Positions 8,126 through 16,552 are shown, counted from the stretch's first letter. The stretch: 64,000 bases of DNA from an uncultured Clostridia bacterium (GCA_944385895.1 CALWYZ010000003.1:18164-82163), one strand, 5' to 3'. The notes: generated by a model from the letters alone, not told the origin. Translations and numbers: made by a program.

Positions 8126-8470
8126 TGCTTTGCTCCTTTCTCCGTGGGATTCAAAAATCGCTGCGGCGTTATCGGATTGCAGAGACAACTTGATACCGCA
8201 CTCATCTTCCAATGCAATCAATAAAGAACACAATTCCTCGGCGCTTTGTATACGGGGGACGGCAAGTGCCGAGGGAGAAACGCCAAGCACCTGTGCCAGC
8301 AGGCAGATCATACTTCGTTTTGGCTTTCTCGTGCCGGATTCGTACTGTGCAATTCGTATGTCGGCGCTTTCCGCAGAAAATCCTACGGCCATACCTAACG
8401 TTTTCTGCGTCATACCCCGCAGAATACGAAAATGCCGGATTCTTTTTCCTGTATTTAATAGTTCCGTCAT
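7931..8470 (-). CDS. XRE-type HTH protein fused in frame to a DpnD/PcfM-like domain
   Basis: The start at 8468-8470 (MTELLNTGKRIRHFRILRGM) follows GGGAGAG. Residues 7-65 form a helix-turn-helix of the lambda-repressor/XRE type (TQKTLGMAVGF, then QYESGTRKP). Residues 75-112 are a short linker region that in related ICE proteins is longer. Residues 116-179 are the DpnD/PcfM-like part. No stop codon separates the two parts, and the junction contains the ribosome site of the second part. The gene overlaps the TOPRIM gene upstream by 3 bases' distance. The intact fusion and a two-product reading are both possible. Confidence 0.65.
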   Translation of the reverse strand: MTELLNTGKRIRHFRILRGMTQKTLGMAVGFSAESADIRIAQYESGTRKPKRSMICLLAQVLGVSPSALAVPRIQSAEELCSLLIALEDECGIKLSLQSDNAAAIFESHGERSKAMKTYEVTITETLQKTVEVEAASREQAEELVEQKWNDSEYILDAEAFVGVDFDARTKERSRDYER

Positions 8471-8472
8471 TT

Positions 8473-9441
8473 CTATCTCTCCCGTGTTTTCTCCTTTCGC
8501 TTTGTGATAGGCAATCCGAGCCGCATACATAGAAAATCGTTGTAATCCTTGCCCTGCGGGGGCGGCTTGCTCTCCACCTCAACCGCATACTTTTTCGGCA
8601 GCAGGGTTTTGATGGTTTCGGCGGCTTGTTTGCCCGTCAGGTCGTTATCCAACCGCAAAATCACCTTGCAGATATGCGGGTGTTCTTCCAGATACCGTAC
8701 AAGGGCGGCGGGCAGGGTGCTTTCTGAAATGTTCTTTTTCGGACGGTAAACACCGGCAAGAGAGAGCAGGTGATCGCTTCGCCAGTCTTTGCCGTACTGT
8801 TTCAAAAGCGTTCCATAGGAAAGCAGATCAACCGCCGATTCAAACAAATGCAGCCGGCCGCTTTCTCCTGCTGCGGGAATCCCAAAAGAATAATGCTTGT
8901 CGCTTCCGGTGGCGTCTCCGATGAAATCCGAGCCTATCCCACGCAGGTTTGCATAGCGGGCTTTGCCGTCCTTATCCATACCGATAAACACAACGTTGTG
9001 ATGAGGATAGCTTTCATACAGCCGTCCCGTGCTGATACAAAAATCTATCAGATCATAGTCGATACCTCGGTGGTGCAGATATTCGACGGCGTGGGTGGCA
9101 CACCGGCTGACCTGCGGCAATAGCAAAACTTTCGGCTTTTCTTCCTTTGGGGCAGGTTCATAGATGGGCGGCGAAACCGCCGTGCTTCCCATAATTGTCT
9201 CGACCGCCTCCGTAAACGGCATTTCTTTTACCTTGATAAGATAATCAAGGGCAGAGTAGCCGCCGATCCCACGGGAAAACCAGCACCATTTTCCGTTGGA
9301 GATTTTCAAGCTGTCGTGTTCACGGGTGCAGTAGGTGTTGCCGCCGAAATGAACAAGCTCCTGCGGCTCATAGTTTTTAAGGTAGGTCAGCAAGTCCATT
9401 GCACGGGCTTTTTCCACGACTTCCGGCGGGATATATGGCAT
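8473..9441 (-). CDS. DUF3991/TOPRIM-domain protein (primase-like)
   Basis: This 322-residue protein matches the DUF3991 plus TOPRIM arrangement of ICE and plasmid proteins. An N-terminal zinc-ribbon-like, CHC2-type region (YCTREHDSLKISNGKWCWFS, 37-56, then GGYSALDYL) is followed by a TOPRIM fold with LHLFESAVDLLSY near 195-207 and ILRLDNDLTG near 276-285. Such proteins are thought to act in primer synthesis or replication of the transferred strand. I see the acidic E and DxD-like residues of TOPRIM, but activity is inferred. A good ribosome site (GGAGGTGAAAATGTATG) precedes the start, and two terminators separate it from the upstream gene. Confidence 0.8.
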   Translation of the reverse strand: MPYIPPEVVEKARAMDLLTYLKNYEPQELVHFGGNTYCTREHDSLKISNGKWCWFSRGIGGYSALDYLIKVKEMPFTEAVETIMGSTAVSPPIYEPAPKEEKPKVLLLPQVSRCATHAVEYLHHRGIDYDLIDFCISTGRLYESYPHHNVVFIGMDKDGKARYANLRGIGSDFIGDATGSDKHYSFGIPAAGESGRLHLFESAVDLLSYGTLLKQYGKDWRSDHLLSLAGVYRPKKNISESTLPAALVRYLEEHPHICKVILRLDNDLTGKQAAETIKTLLPKKYAVEVESKPPPQGKDYNDFLCMRLGLPITKRKEKTRER

Positions 9442-9460
9442 ACATTTTCACCTCCATTCT

Positions 9461-9506
9461 GAAATAAAAAAAGCCGAGGGGCTTTCAAAATGAAAACCTC
9501 TCGGCT
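9461..9506 (-). terminator. Rho-independent terminator just upstream of the TOPRIM gene
   Basis: On the minus strand AGCCGAGAGG (9497-9506) pairs with CCCCTCGGCT (9472-9481) with one mismatch, followed by a T-rich tract at 9462-9471. The ribosome site of the TOPRIM gene comes right after it. It could attenuate read-through into the downstream operon. Confidence 0.7.
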
Positions 9507-9523
9507 ATGTAAAGAAATTCAGA

Positions 9524-9555
9524 TATAGAAAAACGGCACGGAAAATCCCGTGCCG
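9524..9555 (-). terminator. Rho-independent terminator of the 109-aa gene
   Basis: CGGCACGG (9534-9541) pairs perfectly with CCGTGCCG (9548-9555) across a 6-base loop. On the minus strand TTTTTCTATAT follows. It lies eight bases beyond the stop of the 109-residue gene. Confidence 0.8.
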
Positions 9556-9562
9556 CCGCCGA

Positions 9563-9892
9563 TCAAAATGCTCCGACCTTTTTCAGATAGGAAATGCAGT
9601 CAGTATGTCCCCTGAAATAGATGTGCTCCCGTTCCATACTTTCGAGCCGGAATTGAAGCCTGAAATAATTTGCCAAAACTTCGTGTTCTTCGGACGATAG
9701 GGTGAACCCGCCCGCACCCTCTATAACCTTTTGGATAAAGGGATTTTTTGCTTTCAAGTCGGATATGCTTTGGTACAGAGAGTAGTATTCCTCATTGCTT
9801 TTTCGCAAATCAACCGTTATATCGTTTTCGATTTCTTCAAAGGAATCCGCTATACGTCCGGCTAAATCAAAATATGAACTGTTTTCGCTCAT
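9563..9892 (-). CDS. Conserved ICE hypothetical protein, 109 aa
   Basis: The product is soluble, acidic and mostly helical (MSENSSYFDLAGRIADSFEE...), probably with a coiled segment around residues 25-50. I do not recognise a domain with confidence. It is transcribed divergently from the XRE repressor at 10108 and has its own sigma-A-type promoter (TTGTTT-16-TATAAT), so it is a likely target of that repressor. A strong terminator ends it. The ribosome site is GAGGAAGTG, nine bases before the ATG. Confidence 0.7.
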   Translation of the reverse strand: MSENSSYFDLAGRIADSFEEIENDITVDLRKSNEEYYSLYQSISDLKAKNPFIQKVIEGAGGFTLSSEEHEVLANYFRLQFRLESMEREHIYFRGHTDCISYLKKVGAF

Positions 9893-9914
9893 AAAATCAC
9901 TTCCTCGCTTTTTT

Positions 9915-9942
9915 ATTATACTATACCCAACAGGCGAAACAA
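9915..9942 (-). promoter_or_regulatory. Promoter of the 109-aa gene
   Basis: On the minus strand TTGTTT (9937-9942), a 16-base spacer and TATAAT (9915-9920) form a good sigma-A promoter ending 23 bases before the ATG. Confidence 0.7.
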
Positions 9943-9998
9943 TATCAAAGGTACGAAACCGCTTGCTTCCCCATACACCGCCAGAATTACGTTTTATT

Positions 9999-10031
9999 TT
10001 TAGAAAAATGAACCATACCCGTATAATACGG
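9999..10031 (+). promoter_or_regulatory. Promoter of the XRE gene with a palindromic operator over the -10 box
   Basis: TTTAGA (9999-10004), a 17-base spacer and TATAAT (10022-10027) form a promoter towards the XRE gene. The -10 box lies inside the perfect palindrome CCGTAT-A-ATACGG (10019-10031). A repressor bound there would block RNA polymerase, so self-regulation by the XRE protein is likely. Confidence 0.65.
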
Positions 10032-10107
10032 ATATAAATTATTATAATGCACCCTGCCCGTGGTTACAATATATTTGGCTAATTTCTTAAAGCAAAGGGG
10101 GTGCAGT

Positions 10108-10470
10108 ATGGAACTTGATTACAAGGCAATAGGCAAGCGTATCAAGATCGCCCGCATTAAAGCCGATTTAACCCAAGAAAAACTTTCTGAAATGGTAGGC
10201 GTTTCGCCCACGCATTTAAGCAATATTGAAACAGGGACAACAAGGGTCAGCCTGAACACTATTATCAACATTGCCAATGCTTTGCATATAACAAGTGACG
10301 ACCTGCTTTGCGATAATGTGGTAAAGGCAAAGGTTCAGTTTGAAAAGGATATTGCGCTCATATTAGAGGACTGCGATGAGTATGAGATTCGCATAATCCG
10401 TGATATGGCGGCGGCAACAAAAGAAACGCTGCGCCGTGACGCTCATCTCCGCAAGCTCGCCGATCAATAA
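10108..10470 (+). CDS. XRE-family transcriptional regulator
   Basis: This is the only plus-strand gene in the ICE part of the window. The start at 10108 (MELDYKAIGKRIKIARIKAD) is used because AAAGGGGGTGCAGT precedes it. Residues 8-64 form a Cro/C1-type helix-turn-helix (TQEKLSEMVGVSPTHLSNIE). Residues 75-120 are a helical tail probably used for dimerisation. The gene faces away from the 109-residue gene, with two promoters and a palindrome in between, the classic layout of a regulatory switch of a mobile element. A shared terminator lies 21 bases after the stop. Confidence 0.85.
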   Translation: MELDYKAIGKRIKIARIKADLTQEKLSEMVGVSPTHLSNIETGTTRVSLNTIINIANALHITSDDLLCDNVVKAKVQFEKDIALILEDCDEYEIRIIRDMAAATKETLRRDAHLRKLADQ

Positions 10471-10491
10471 AATCATACTCTATTAAAATGT

Positions 10492-10521
10492 AAGGGGCAA
10501 GTCTGAAAAGACCTGCCCCTT
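10492..10521. terminator. Bidirectional terminator between the XRE and ardA genes
   Basis: AAGGGGCA (10492-10499) pairs with TGCCCCTT (10514-10521), and the inner arms GTCT/AGAC extend the stem. It sits between two convergent genes and has T-rich flanks in both directions. Confidence 0.7.
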
Positions 10522-10523
10522 TA

Positions 10524-11213
10524 TCAACGGGCAACATCTTTGTTTACTTCGGCTTTAGAGGGTGTGGGGCGGGTACAAACATTCGGGCTTTGAATACGGT
10601 ATTCTTCGGGTATGTTCTCGATATTTCCGTCGTAGACTTCAACAAAACTGCTGCTATCCATACGGATATACCCTGTGTCGGTAAATGCTCCGGTTTCACT
10701 CATATAAATATCTTCGCCAAATCCATAGTAGTCAATATAATCGGCAAGAGGCCCCATACGGCTTGTATCATAACAGCCGCTTTTTTCGGCCCAATAATAG
10801 CCGAGATCATATTCGTCTGATATTCCCGGCAAAAAATCGAAACAATCCAGATTTTCGGTTAGATTGATTAAGTCTTTTACACTGTCAGCACATTCGCCCA
10901 AATCAAAAACCGCTTGCCAAAACTCCGTATTCTCATTTAGTGTTATCAGCTTTCCGGCAAGATAATTCAGCTCGCTCAAACTTTCATATTCTCCGCAAAG
11001 GTCATAAAGATTTGGAATATGAAACTCATAATCGCTGATAAACCATTCCTCATAGCGGCGGCCAATGCCGATTCTCTTAAATACCTCCTGCATTTCGTCA
11101 TTAGTAATGGGAAATTTGACCCATTCGCCGACGAGTTCACCCTCGTTGTATTTCCCTAAATTCGTAATGAACGCCTCAAAAGCACAATCCCTTGAATCAG
11201 ATAAGTTATTCAT
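10524..11213 (-). CDS. ardA: Antirestriction protein ArdA
   Basis: This 229-residue acidic protein matches ArdA, a DNA mimic that inhibits type I restriction enzymes so that incoming ICE DNA survives. The N-terminal signature AFITNLGKYNEGELVGEWV is at residues 12-30. The rest is rich in D and E, as expected for a phosphate-mimicking surface. An AGGAGGCGGGACG site precedes the ATG. It is the last gene of the three-gene minus-strand block 12.1-10.5 kb, which ends at the shared terminator. The last 30 residues, about 200 onward, are a tail that I do not associate with the core fold. Confidence 0.85.
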   Translation of the reverse strand: MNNLSDSRDCAFEAFITNLGKYNEGELVGEWVKFPITNDEMQEVFKRIGIGRRYEEWFISDYEFHIPNLYDLCGEYESLSELNYLAGKLITLNENTEFWQAVFDLGECADSVKDLINLTENLDCFDFLPGISDEYDLGYYWAEKSGCYDTSRMGPLADYIDYYGFGEDIYMSETGAFTDTGYIRMDSSSFVEVYDGNIENIPEEYRIQSPNVCTRPTPSKAEVNKDVAR

Positions 11214-11225
11214 CGTCCCGCCTCC

Positions 11226-11768
11226 TTATCGTTCCTGTACGGCTTCTTGTCGCTGGCGTGGAATGGGAAAGCCGTGTACTCTGGCAATCTCGTCGCCAAG
11301 CCTGCGGGTGATTCTCGTAATATCTTTGCGGGTCGCTGTGCCGTAGTATAGCTTTTCTTTCAGGTTGTCGATCTGCGTTTCGGTAACACCGCCTTTATAA
11401 ACACGGTAGAGATAGTGGTTTGTCCCGTCGTGATGGATAGCGTCGCAGCGAAAATCGCCGTTTCTATCTACAAACCAAGTTACATAGTCCGTGTCCGAAT
11501 ACAGGCAGTCACGGATATTGCCACTTTGGATTTCCTTATATCCCATACGTCGGCCGTTCCAAAGCCCCAAGTCCCCGACAACGAGAATGGGGCGGGATAG
11601 CTGAATATCCAGATTGCTTCGCTCATCGTCCAGATAGTCGCCATTGATCTCATACATCAAAACAATACGCTCGTTTTCGGATAGTTCCGGGTACTGTTCC
11701 TCTAAATAGTCTTTCCAGTCGTCATAGTCAAGGTCGTTGCTCCAAATAACGTGTCTGCCGTCATTCAT
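11226..11768 (-). CDS. Conserved ICE hypothetical protein, 180 aa
   Basis: The product is soluble and acidic in its first half (MNDGRHVIWSNDLDYDDWKD...) and basic in the last 40 residues (TRKDITRITRRLGDEIARVH). The charge distribution suggests a DNA-mimic or DNA-contacting protein next to ardA, but I recognise no named family. Its start overlaps the stop of the 112-residue gene by 8 bases, and ardA follows 12 bases after its stop, so the three form one operon. Function unknown. Confidence 0.7.
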   Translation of the reverse strand: MNDGRHVIWSNDLDYDDWKDYLEEQYPELSENERIVLMYEINGDYLDDERSNLDIQLSRPILVVGDLGLWNGRRMGYKEIQSGNIRDCLYSDTDYVTWFVDRNGDFRCDAIHHDGTNHYLYRVYKGGVTETQIDNLKEKLYYGTATRKDITRITRRLGDEIARVHGFPIPRQRQEAVQER

Positions 11769-12099
11769 TGTAATCGCCCTCGCTTTCCGTCATCAAATAT
11801 TGTCCGAACTCGGTAAATGCGTACCAGTTCGTGCGGTCAAAGCGGCTCTCGTTGAAATGCCCCTTAATAAGAACACGCCCTTTTATCAGCCGTTTCAGCG
11901 CATAACGGATTTCGTCATAGGAAAGGTACGGAAAGAACCCCGTCAACATCTGTACCGAGCAGCGAAACCAAACCTTGCCTTCGTGTAACTGCGGCTGCCG
12001 TATGCTCTTGCCCTCGATACATTCCCAAATGAACGCCGCAAGCACAGCAGCATTGATACCGTACTTTTGCGCTATGTCAGAATGGAAATAGTGAACCAT
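11761..12099 (-). CDS. Winged-helix-like ICE protein, 112 aa
   Basis: The sequence (MVHYFHSDIAQKYGINAAVL..., then VQMLTGFFPYLSYDEIRYAL) looks like the helix-turn-helix half of phage/plasmid replication initiators: an N-terminal helix, a TxxxLxxxFPYLSxxxIRxxLxxL recognition unit and a wing at about 75-100. It could help start replication of the excised element or be a regulator. It has a strong ribosome site (AAGGAGGATTCGACT) and heads the block that ends with ardA. The fold is a reasonable inference; the role is not proven. Confidence 0.6.
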   Translation of the reverse strand: MVHYFHSDIAQKYGINAAVLAAFIWECIEGKSIRQPQLHEGKVWFRCSVQMLTGFFPYLSYDEIRYALKRLIKGRVLIKGHFNESRFDRTNWYAFTEFGQYLMTESEGDYNE

Positions 12100-12130
12100 A
12101 GTCGAATCCTCCTTATCTTTTTTTTCGGGT

Positions 12131-12162
12131 ATGTAAAGAGGGCGGCTGCATTAGCCGCCCTC
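12131..12162 (-). terminator. Terminator after the adhesin operon
   Basis: GAGGGCGGCT (12138-12147) pairs perfectly with AGCCGCCCTC (12153-12162). On the minus strand TTTACAT follows, a weak T-tract. It lies just after the 29-residue gene and before the ribosome site of the next gene. Confidence 0.6.
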
Positions 12163-12167
12163 GATCG

Positions 12168-12257
12168 TTATTTTTTACGGCTTCTGATCTTCAGGAAAAT
12201 CAAAGCGCCTATAATGAAAACGACCAAGCCGATAGCAACGATTGTTTTCACGTCCAT
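12168..12257 (-). CDS. 29-aa single-helix membrane peptide coupled to the adhesin gene
   Basis: The frame MDVKTIVAIGLVVFIIGALI continues to FLKIRSRKK. One transmembrane helix is followed by a basic cytoplasmic tail. The ATG overlaps the stop of the adhesin gene (TAATG), so it is translated by coupling. It could assist membrane retention or sorting of the adhesin, but that is inference from position only. Confidence 0.65.
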   Translation of the reverse strand: MDVKTIVAIGLVVFIIGALIFLKIRSRKK

Positions 12258-15200
12258 TATTCAGTGTCCTCCTTTTTAGATTTCTTCTTCAAACCGATCA
12301 CACTGAGAACCGCAGCGCCGGCCGCAGAAACGCCGAGCAGGGAGAGCCAAAGGGCAGGATTCCTGTCGTCGCCTGTTTTCGGGGTGTCTCGGAGTTCGTT
12401 GTGCATTTCCACTGTGGTAACAGCACCCTCAAATACGCTGGCTGTCTTATCCGCAGGGAGTACATAGGCGGCAGAAGCCCCGTCCGAAACTTCGGATACG
12501 GTGTAATCGCCAATGCGGAGATTTTCGATGAAGATTTCCCCGTTTTCATCGGTAACAAAGACCTCGGAATAACCATTTGAGCCGGTCACTTGGAACGAGA
12601 ATCCCTCCACCTTGCCGTCCGAGGAAGTCTTGACGATTTTCAGAGAGCCGACCTGCGGGGTGTTGACAAATCCCTTGCCCGCTTCATTTTCGACGGTGAC
12701 GGTCTTGCCGTGTTCAGTGATCTCAAAATAATAGGCGTTCTCGTCCAGATAGAAGCCCTCCGGCGCTTGCTGTTCTTTTACAAAATAGCCGCCGTAGGTG
12801 AGATCGTGCATTTCATAAACGCCTGTGCTGACTTCGGAGAGTTCGCCGATTTTTTCGTCGTTCCCGTCAAAAGCCTTATCGCCGTTACTGTCACTGTAGA
12901 CGGTAAACTTTGCGCCCGTCAGTTTGTTATCGGGATAGTCCCTGTCGGTTTTCGTGAGCTGCACGTTTCCTCGAATCAGCGTGTTTTCGATTTCCACCTC
13001 AATGATGGTGCCGTCCTTATCAATGGTGACGGCAAAGGATTTTTCCGAAAGCACAAAGCCGGCCGGGGCTTCAATTTCATGCACGACCCAGTTCCCGAAA
13101 GGCACATTTGCAAACGAAAAGCTGCCGTCCTCGGCAGAGATGGCGGACATAATCGCATTTTCGGTAATGAACTCGGTGCAATCCGGTTTGAAAAGGCCGA
13201 TGACAGCGCCGCCGAGGGCGTTTCCGTTCTCGTCTTTTTTCAGACCGTGAATTTCACCGTAGATCAGGTTGTTGCCGATTGCTTCGCCGTCATTGGCCTT
13301 GATCTCCACAAGGGCGGTGTCCTGTCCCATATAAGAGAACTCAAACGGGTACTTTTTGTCGGAGAGGATATAGTGCTCGTCGGTAGAAAGCTCCTTGAAA
13401 TAAAAACTGCCAAACGGCAGGTCGGTCTTGCAAACGGCGTGGCCGCCTTCATCTACGGAGAGAATTTCAAGCAGCCCGTCCGCAGGAATCACCGAGCCGT
13501 CTGCTGCGGTTAAATCTTCGACGGCAAACAAACCAAAAGTAACGGCAGTAATCTCACCGTTTGCGCCGATACCGAACTGCTCATTTTGCTCTAAAATCTT
13601 GTCGAGGGTAGCGGCTGCTTTCTGTCGCTCATTATAGAAGCTGGCGGTTGTTTCGGTAATCTCGATTTCCTGTCCCGCATAGGTGAGTTCTGCGGTGTGA
13701 ACTTCTCCATTCAGAACCATTCCATAGGGGGCAGTAATTTCACGGATTTCATATTTTCCAAGATAAAGCGGTTCGCTCTCGGCAAGCCCTGTGTCGTCTG
13801 TGGTTACAGTGTCAACCACTTCGCCGGCAGTATAGCGCAGCGTACCGTCCGGCGTGACAATATCCTCGGCGGCTGTGATTTCATAAACTGCGCCCGCAAG
13901 CCCCTGTACGGAATAGACGGGTTGATATACGCCCTCGCTTTCCGTAACAGAAGAAAACACCTCGCCGGTCTTGCTGATCTTGATAATGCCTTTCTGTGCA
14001 ACGTTTTCCTTGATAACCTCAATCACGGCAATACCGCCCTCGTCGGTAGAAGCGTCCTGAACCACATCAAAATACACCGGCTCGCTGTTCACAACGTACC
14101 CGTAGGGAGCATAGACCTCGACCAGCGAATACCCCGTGCCGTATTCCAGCTTTTCGGGAGTGATTAACCAGCCCTCGTCATTGGTATAAAAGGTGTCGAT
14201 GGTAACAGGTTCCGGATAGGTGAAACTCTGCGTAATCAATGTTCCGTCCGGGCGGTAAAGCTGAAAGCCTGCTCCTGCATAGGGAATAATTTTGCCGGTT
14301 TCGGCGTCCACTTTAATGATCTTGATATACGATTCAAAATTAGCATTATTGGCAAGGTAGTGGTAAACCTCACCGTTCTTGGCGATATACACATCAAAAT
14401 CGGGCAGAAGTTCACGACCGTCCCAACCTTTTACTTGATGGACGGTATAAATACCATATGGCAAATCCTTTGTTTCAGCAAAGCCGTTTTCATCGCAGAT
14501 GAGATAATCACGCTCGGTATCTTTGGCGGCGTCGTAGCTGCTCGCCGCTTTCAAAAATACCTCAAATTCGGCTCCGGCCTCCGGCGTTTCAAGGCCGGTG
14601 TCGCCGTCATCGGTGTGCTTAATCAGGGCAATTCTGCCTTTGATGATTTGTTCGCCTACATCGCTTGCGATGGCGTTGTATTCCACGGTGTAGTTTTTGG
14701 CTTCGGCGCCGATGTGGTAGACGGATTCATCAAGTAGATAGCCCTCGCTTGGCTCAATTTCACGCAGCGACCAGTCATCGCCGCAGACATAATATTTCGT
14801 CACGAACTGTCCGTTCTCATTAGTGGTGTAGGTGTCGATAAGCTGTTCGCCTTTATAAATCCCGTAGGTGGCTCCTGCAAGAGAAGCGTCGCCCTGCGGC
14901 GTGCCGGTTTCATTGTCGCTTTTGGTGACGGTGAGATTCCATTTTTTCAAAACATTGTGAAAGCTCTTATTGGTAACGGTGTTCCACTCGACCGCCGCTG
15001 TCTGATTTTCAGGAACGACGTAGCGGATAGCGGTATCAACTTCTTCCAGAACATAGCCCGTACCGATCAGCACATCGTCAAAACGGGCAACGCCTGAACT
15101 GTCGGTCACGGCGTATTCATCGACTGCAAGACCCGAAAGAGAAGTGCCGGACAAGCGGAACGTAACGCCCTCATTCAAGCCGTCCTCCGAGGTTTTGGTA

Positions 15201-16483
15201 ACGGTGAGGTCGCCCCGTTTCAGCACGTTATTGAAATTCACCGTTGCGACCTGTCCGCTGACGACGGTAACACGGCGAACCTCCTGCGGCTCGTATTTGT
15301 CGTAGCTTTGTTCGGTGACGGTATAAACGCCGGGGGTGAGGTTGCCGATTTGGATTTCACCGTTGGGGCCGGTCTGCACAGTCTGATTCACGCCATTTCC
15401 CGTAACCGTAAAGGTGATCCCCTCAACCTTGCCGTCCTCGCTGGTTTTCACAATTTTAGCGCTGCCGTAGCTTACCTTGATATTTAGATAGCCTTTTACG
15501 GGGTCGTTCACCGTCTGCGCGTAAGTCACGGTGTCCTGAATCCCACCGTCAGGGCCGTAAACGCCGTCCGTCCAAGTGATGATTCCTCGTCTTTGAGCAG
15601 TTTTCTCGGCGGTGATGGTAACGGTATCACTCGGCGCTTTCTCGGCAGTAATCGTCAGCTTATTGCCATTAACGGAAAAATGGATTCCCGAATCGCTTGC
15701 TGAAAATGAATAGTCGGAAAGGACATTGTTCTGATCGGTCAGCGTGGCGGTGTATTTCTCGCCGTCCCATTCCAGTTCGATATTCTGCGCTTTCCCTGTG
15801 GATTTTGCAAAAAAGCTCGGCAGTTTGGAATGGTTCTGTACGCTCGCTGCCATTGAATCGTAGTAACGCATAATCTTGTCATAAAGGGGGTGGTCCGGGC
15901 TGATCTGGTCGAGGATAGCGTCTTTGCCGCCTGTACTGACTTTATTAAAATCTTCGTCACGTTCTCCCACGACGGTTTCCCAAATCAAAAGCTGCGTGGC
16001 GACTGCGTGGGCCAGTTTATCGCCGCCCTCGTTCTGCGAACGCCAAGAGGACGAAATTGTACCCGTATAGCCATACTGAAAAATTCTGCCGATAAACAGC
16101 TTTATATCATCGGGAGAAATGGTGCTGTTATAGGACGAGGGGTAATTATCCCAAAAATCTTCGCCCTTTTGCGTATAGCTGTCGCCGGTTTCCTGCGGAA
16201 CGCCGACCTCAATGCAGTAACAGATATTGCCGTTGTACGCACCCATTGCGCGGACAGTCGTAAAACGAGAACTGCCGGACGACCAGCCATTCATAAAGGT
16301 GTGGCTTTCGTGCCCCCATTCTGCGCCGTAATTTTCGTCGCCGTCACGAGGGAATGAAACAAGGTAAACCTCGTCGGTTTCTTCGGCGGCATAGGCGGTC
16401 GTGCCGAACCCAACGAGGGTAGTAACACACATCAGCGCCGAAAGAAACAGCGACAGAAAGCGTTTGGCTTTTTGCATTTTCAT
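12257..16483 (-). CDS. Giant LPXTG-type thioester and Cna_B-repeat surface adhesin
   Basis: This 1408-residue cell-wall protein has a signal peptide (1-32, ending AYA). A thioester-type (TQXA) domain follows, with Cys in NICYCIEVG (C88/C90) and the partner glutamine in ATQLLIWE (Q164). Ten SpaA/Cna_B-type beta-domains follow, each opening with a K-T/K-x-D/E strand, for example KIVKTSEDG near 342-350 and KIVKTSSDG near 1275. The C-terminus has a TPKTGD sorting signal, a hydrophobic helix and a KKKSKKEDTE tail. Such adhesins bind host or partner-cell surfaces covalently, and the Cna_B domains form isopeptide-locked stalks. In an ICE it may promote mating-pair contact or gut colonisation. A terminator stands directly before its ribosome site (TTAAGGAGG). 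Confidence 0.92.
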   Translation of the reverse strand: MKMQKAKRFLSLFLSALMCVTTLVGFGTTAYAAEETDEVYLVSFPRDGDENYGAEWGHESHTFMNGWSSGSSRFTTVRAMGAYNGNICYCIEVGVPQETGDSYTQKGEDFWDNYPSSYNSTISPDDIKLFIGRIFQYGYTGTISSSWRSQNEGGDKLAHAVATQLLIWETVVGERDEDFNKVSTGGKDAILDQISPDHPLYDKIMRYYDSMAASVQNHSKLPSFFAKSTGKAQNIELEWDGEKYTATLTDQNNVLSDYSFSASDSGIHFSVNGNKLTITAEKAPSDTVTITAEKTAQRRGIITWTDGVYGPDGGIQDTVTYAQTVNDPVKGYLNIKVSYGSAKIVKTSEDGKVEGITFTVTGNGVNQTVQTGPNGEIQIGNLTPGVYTVTEQSYDKYEPQEVRRVTVVSGQVATVNFNNVLKRGDLTVTKTSEDGLNEGVTFRLSGTSLSGLAVDEYAVTDSSGVARFDDVLIGTGYVLEEVDTAIRYVVPENQTAAVEWNTVTNKSFHNVLKKWNLTVTKSDNETGTPQGDASLAGATYGIYKGEQLIDTYTTNENGQFVTKYYVCGDDWSLREIEPSEGYLLDESVYHIGAEAKNYTVEYNAIASDVGEQIIKGRIALIKHTDDGDTGLETPEAGAEFEVFLKAASSYDAAKDTERDYLICDENGFAETKDLPYGIYTVHQVKGWDGRELLPDFDVYIAKNGEVYHYLANNANFESYIKIIKVDAETGKIIPYAGAGFQLYRPDGTLITQSFTYPEPVTIDTFYTNDEGWLITPEKLEYGTGYSLVEVYAPYGYVVNSEPVYFDVVQDASTDEGGIAVIEVIKENVAQKGIIKISKTGEVFSSVTESEGVYQPVYSVQGLAGAVYEITAAEDIVTPDGTLRYTAGEVVDTVTTDDTGLAESEPLYLGKYEIREITAPYGMVLNGEVHTAELTYAGQEIEITETTASFYNERQKAAATLDKILEQNEQFGIGANGEITAVTFGLFAVEDLTAADGSVIPADGLLEILSVDEGGHAVCKTDLPFGSFYFKELSTDEHYILSDKKYPFEFSYMGQDTALVEIKANDGEAIGNNLIYGEIHGLKKDENGNALGGAVIGLFKPDCTEFITENAIMSAISAEDGSFSFANVPFGNWVVHEIEAPAGFVLSEKSFAVTIDKDGTIIEVEIENTLIRGNVQLTKTDRDYPDNKLTGAKFTVYSDSNGDKAFDGNDEKIGELSEVSTGVYEMHDLTYGGYFVKEQQAPEGFYLDENAYYFEITEHGKTVTVENEAGKGFVNTPQVGSLKIVKTSSDGKVEGFSFQVTGSNGYSEVFVTDENGEIFIENLRIGDYTVSEVSDGASAAYVLPADKTASVFEGAVTTVEMHNELRDTPKTGDDRNPALWLSLLGVSAAGAAVLSVIGLKKKSKKEDTE

Positions 16484-16503
16484 CTGAAATCCTCCTTAAA
16501 ATG

Positions 16504-16531
16504 AAAAAACGCACCGTTTTTTCGGTGCGTT
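16504..16531 (-). terminator. Strong terminator between the lipoprotein and adhesin genes
   Basis: AACGCACCG (16508-16516) pairs perfectly with CGGTGCGTT (16523-16531). On the minus strand TTTTTT follows at once. The adhesin's ribosome site begins only a few bases later, so the adhesin needs read-through, or this stem protects a processed 5' end. Confidence 0.8.
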
Positions 16532-16552
16532 CTCAAAGTGAAATATTAAATT

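Noticed and set aside
12590..13513. Long plus-strand open frame inside the adhesin
   Set aside because: It is a shadow of the repetitive, codon-biased adhesin gene and has no ribosome site.
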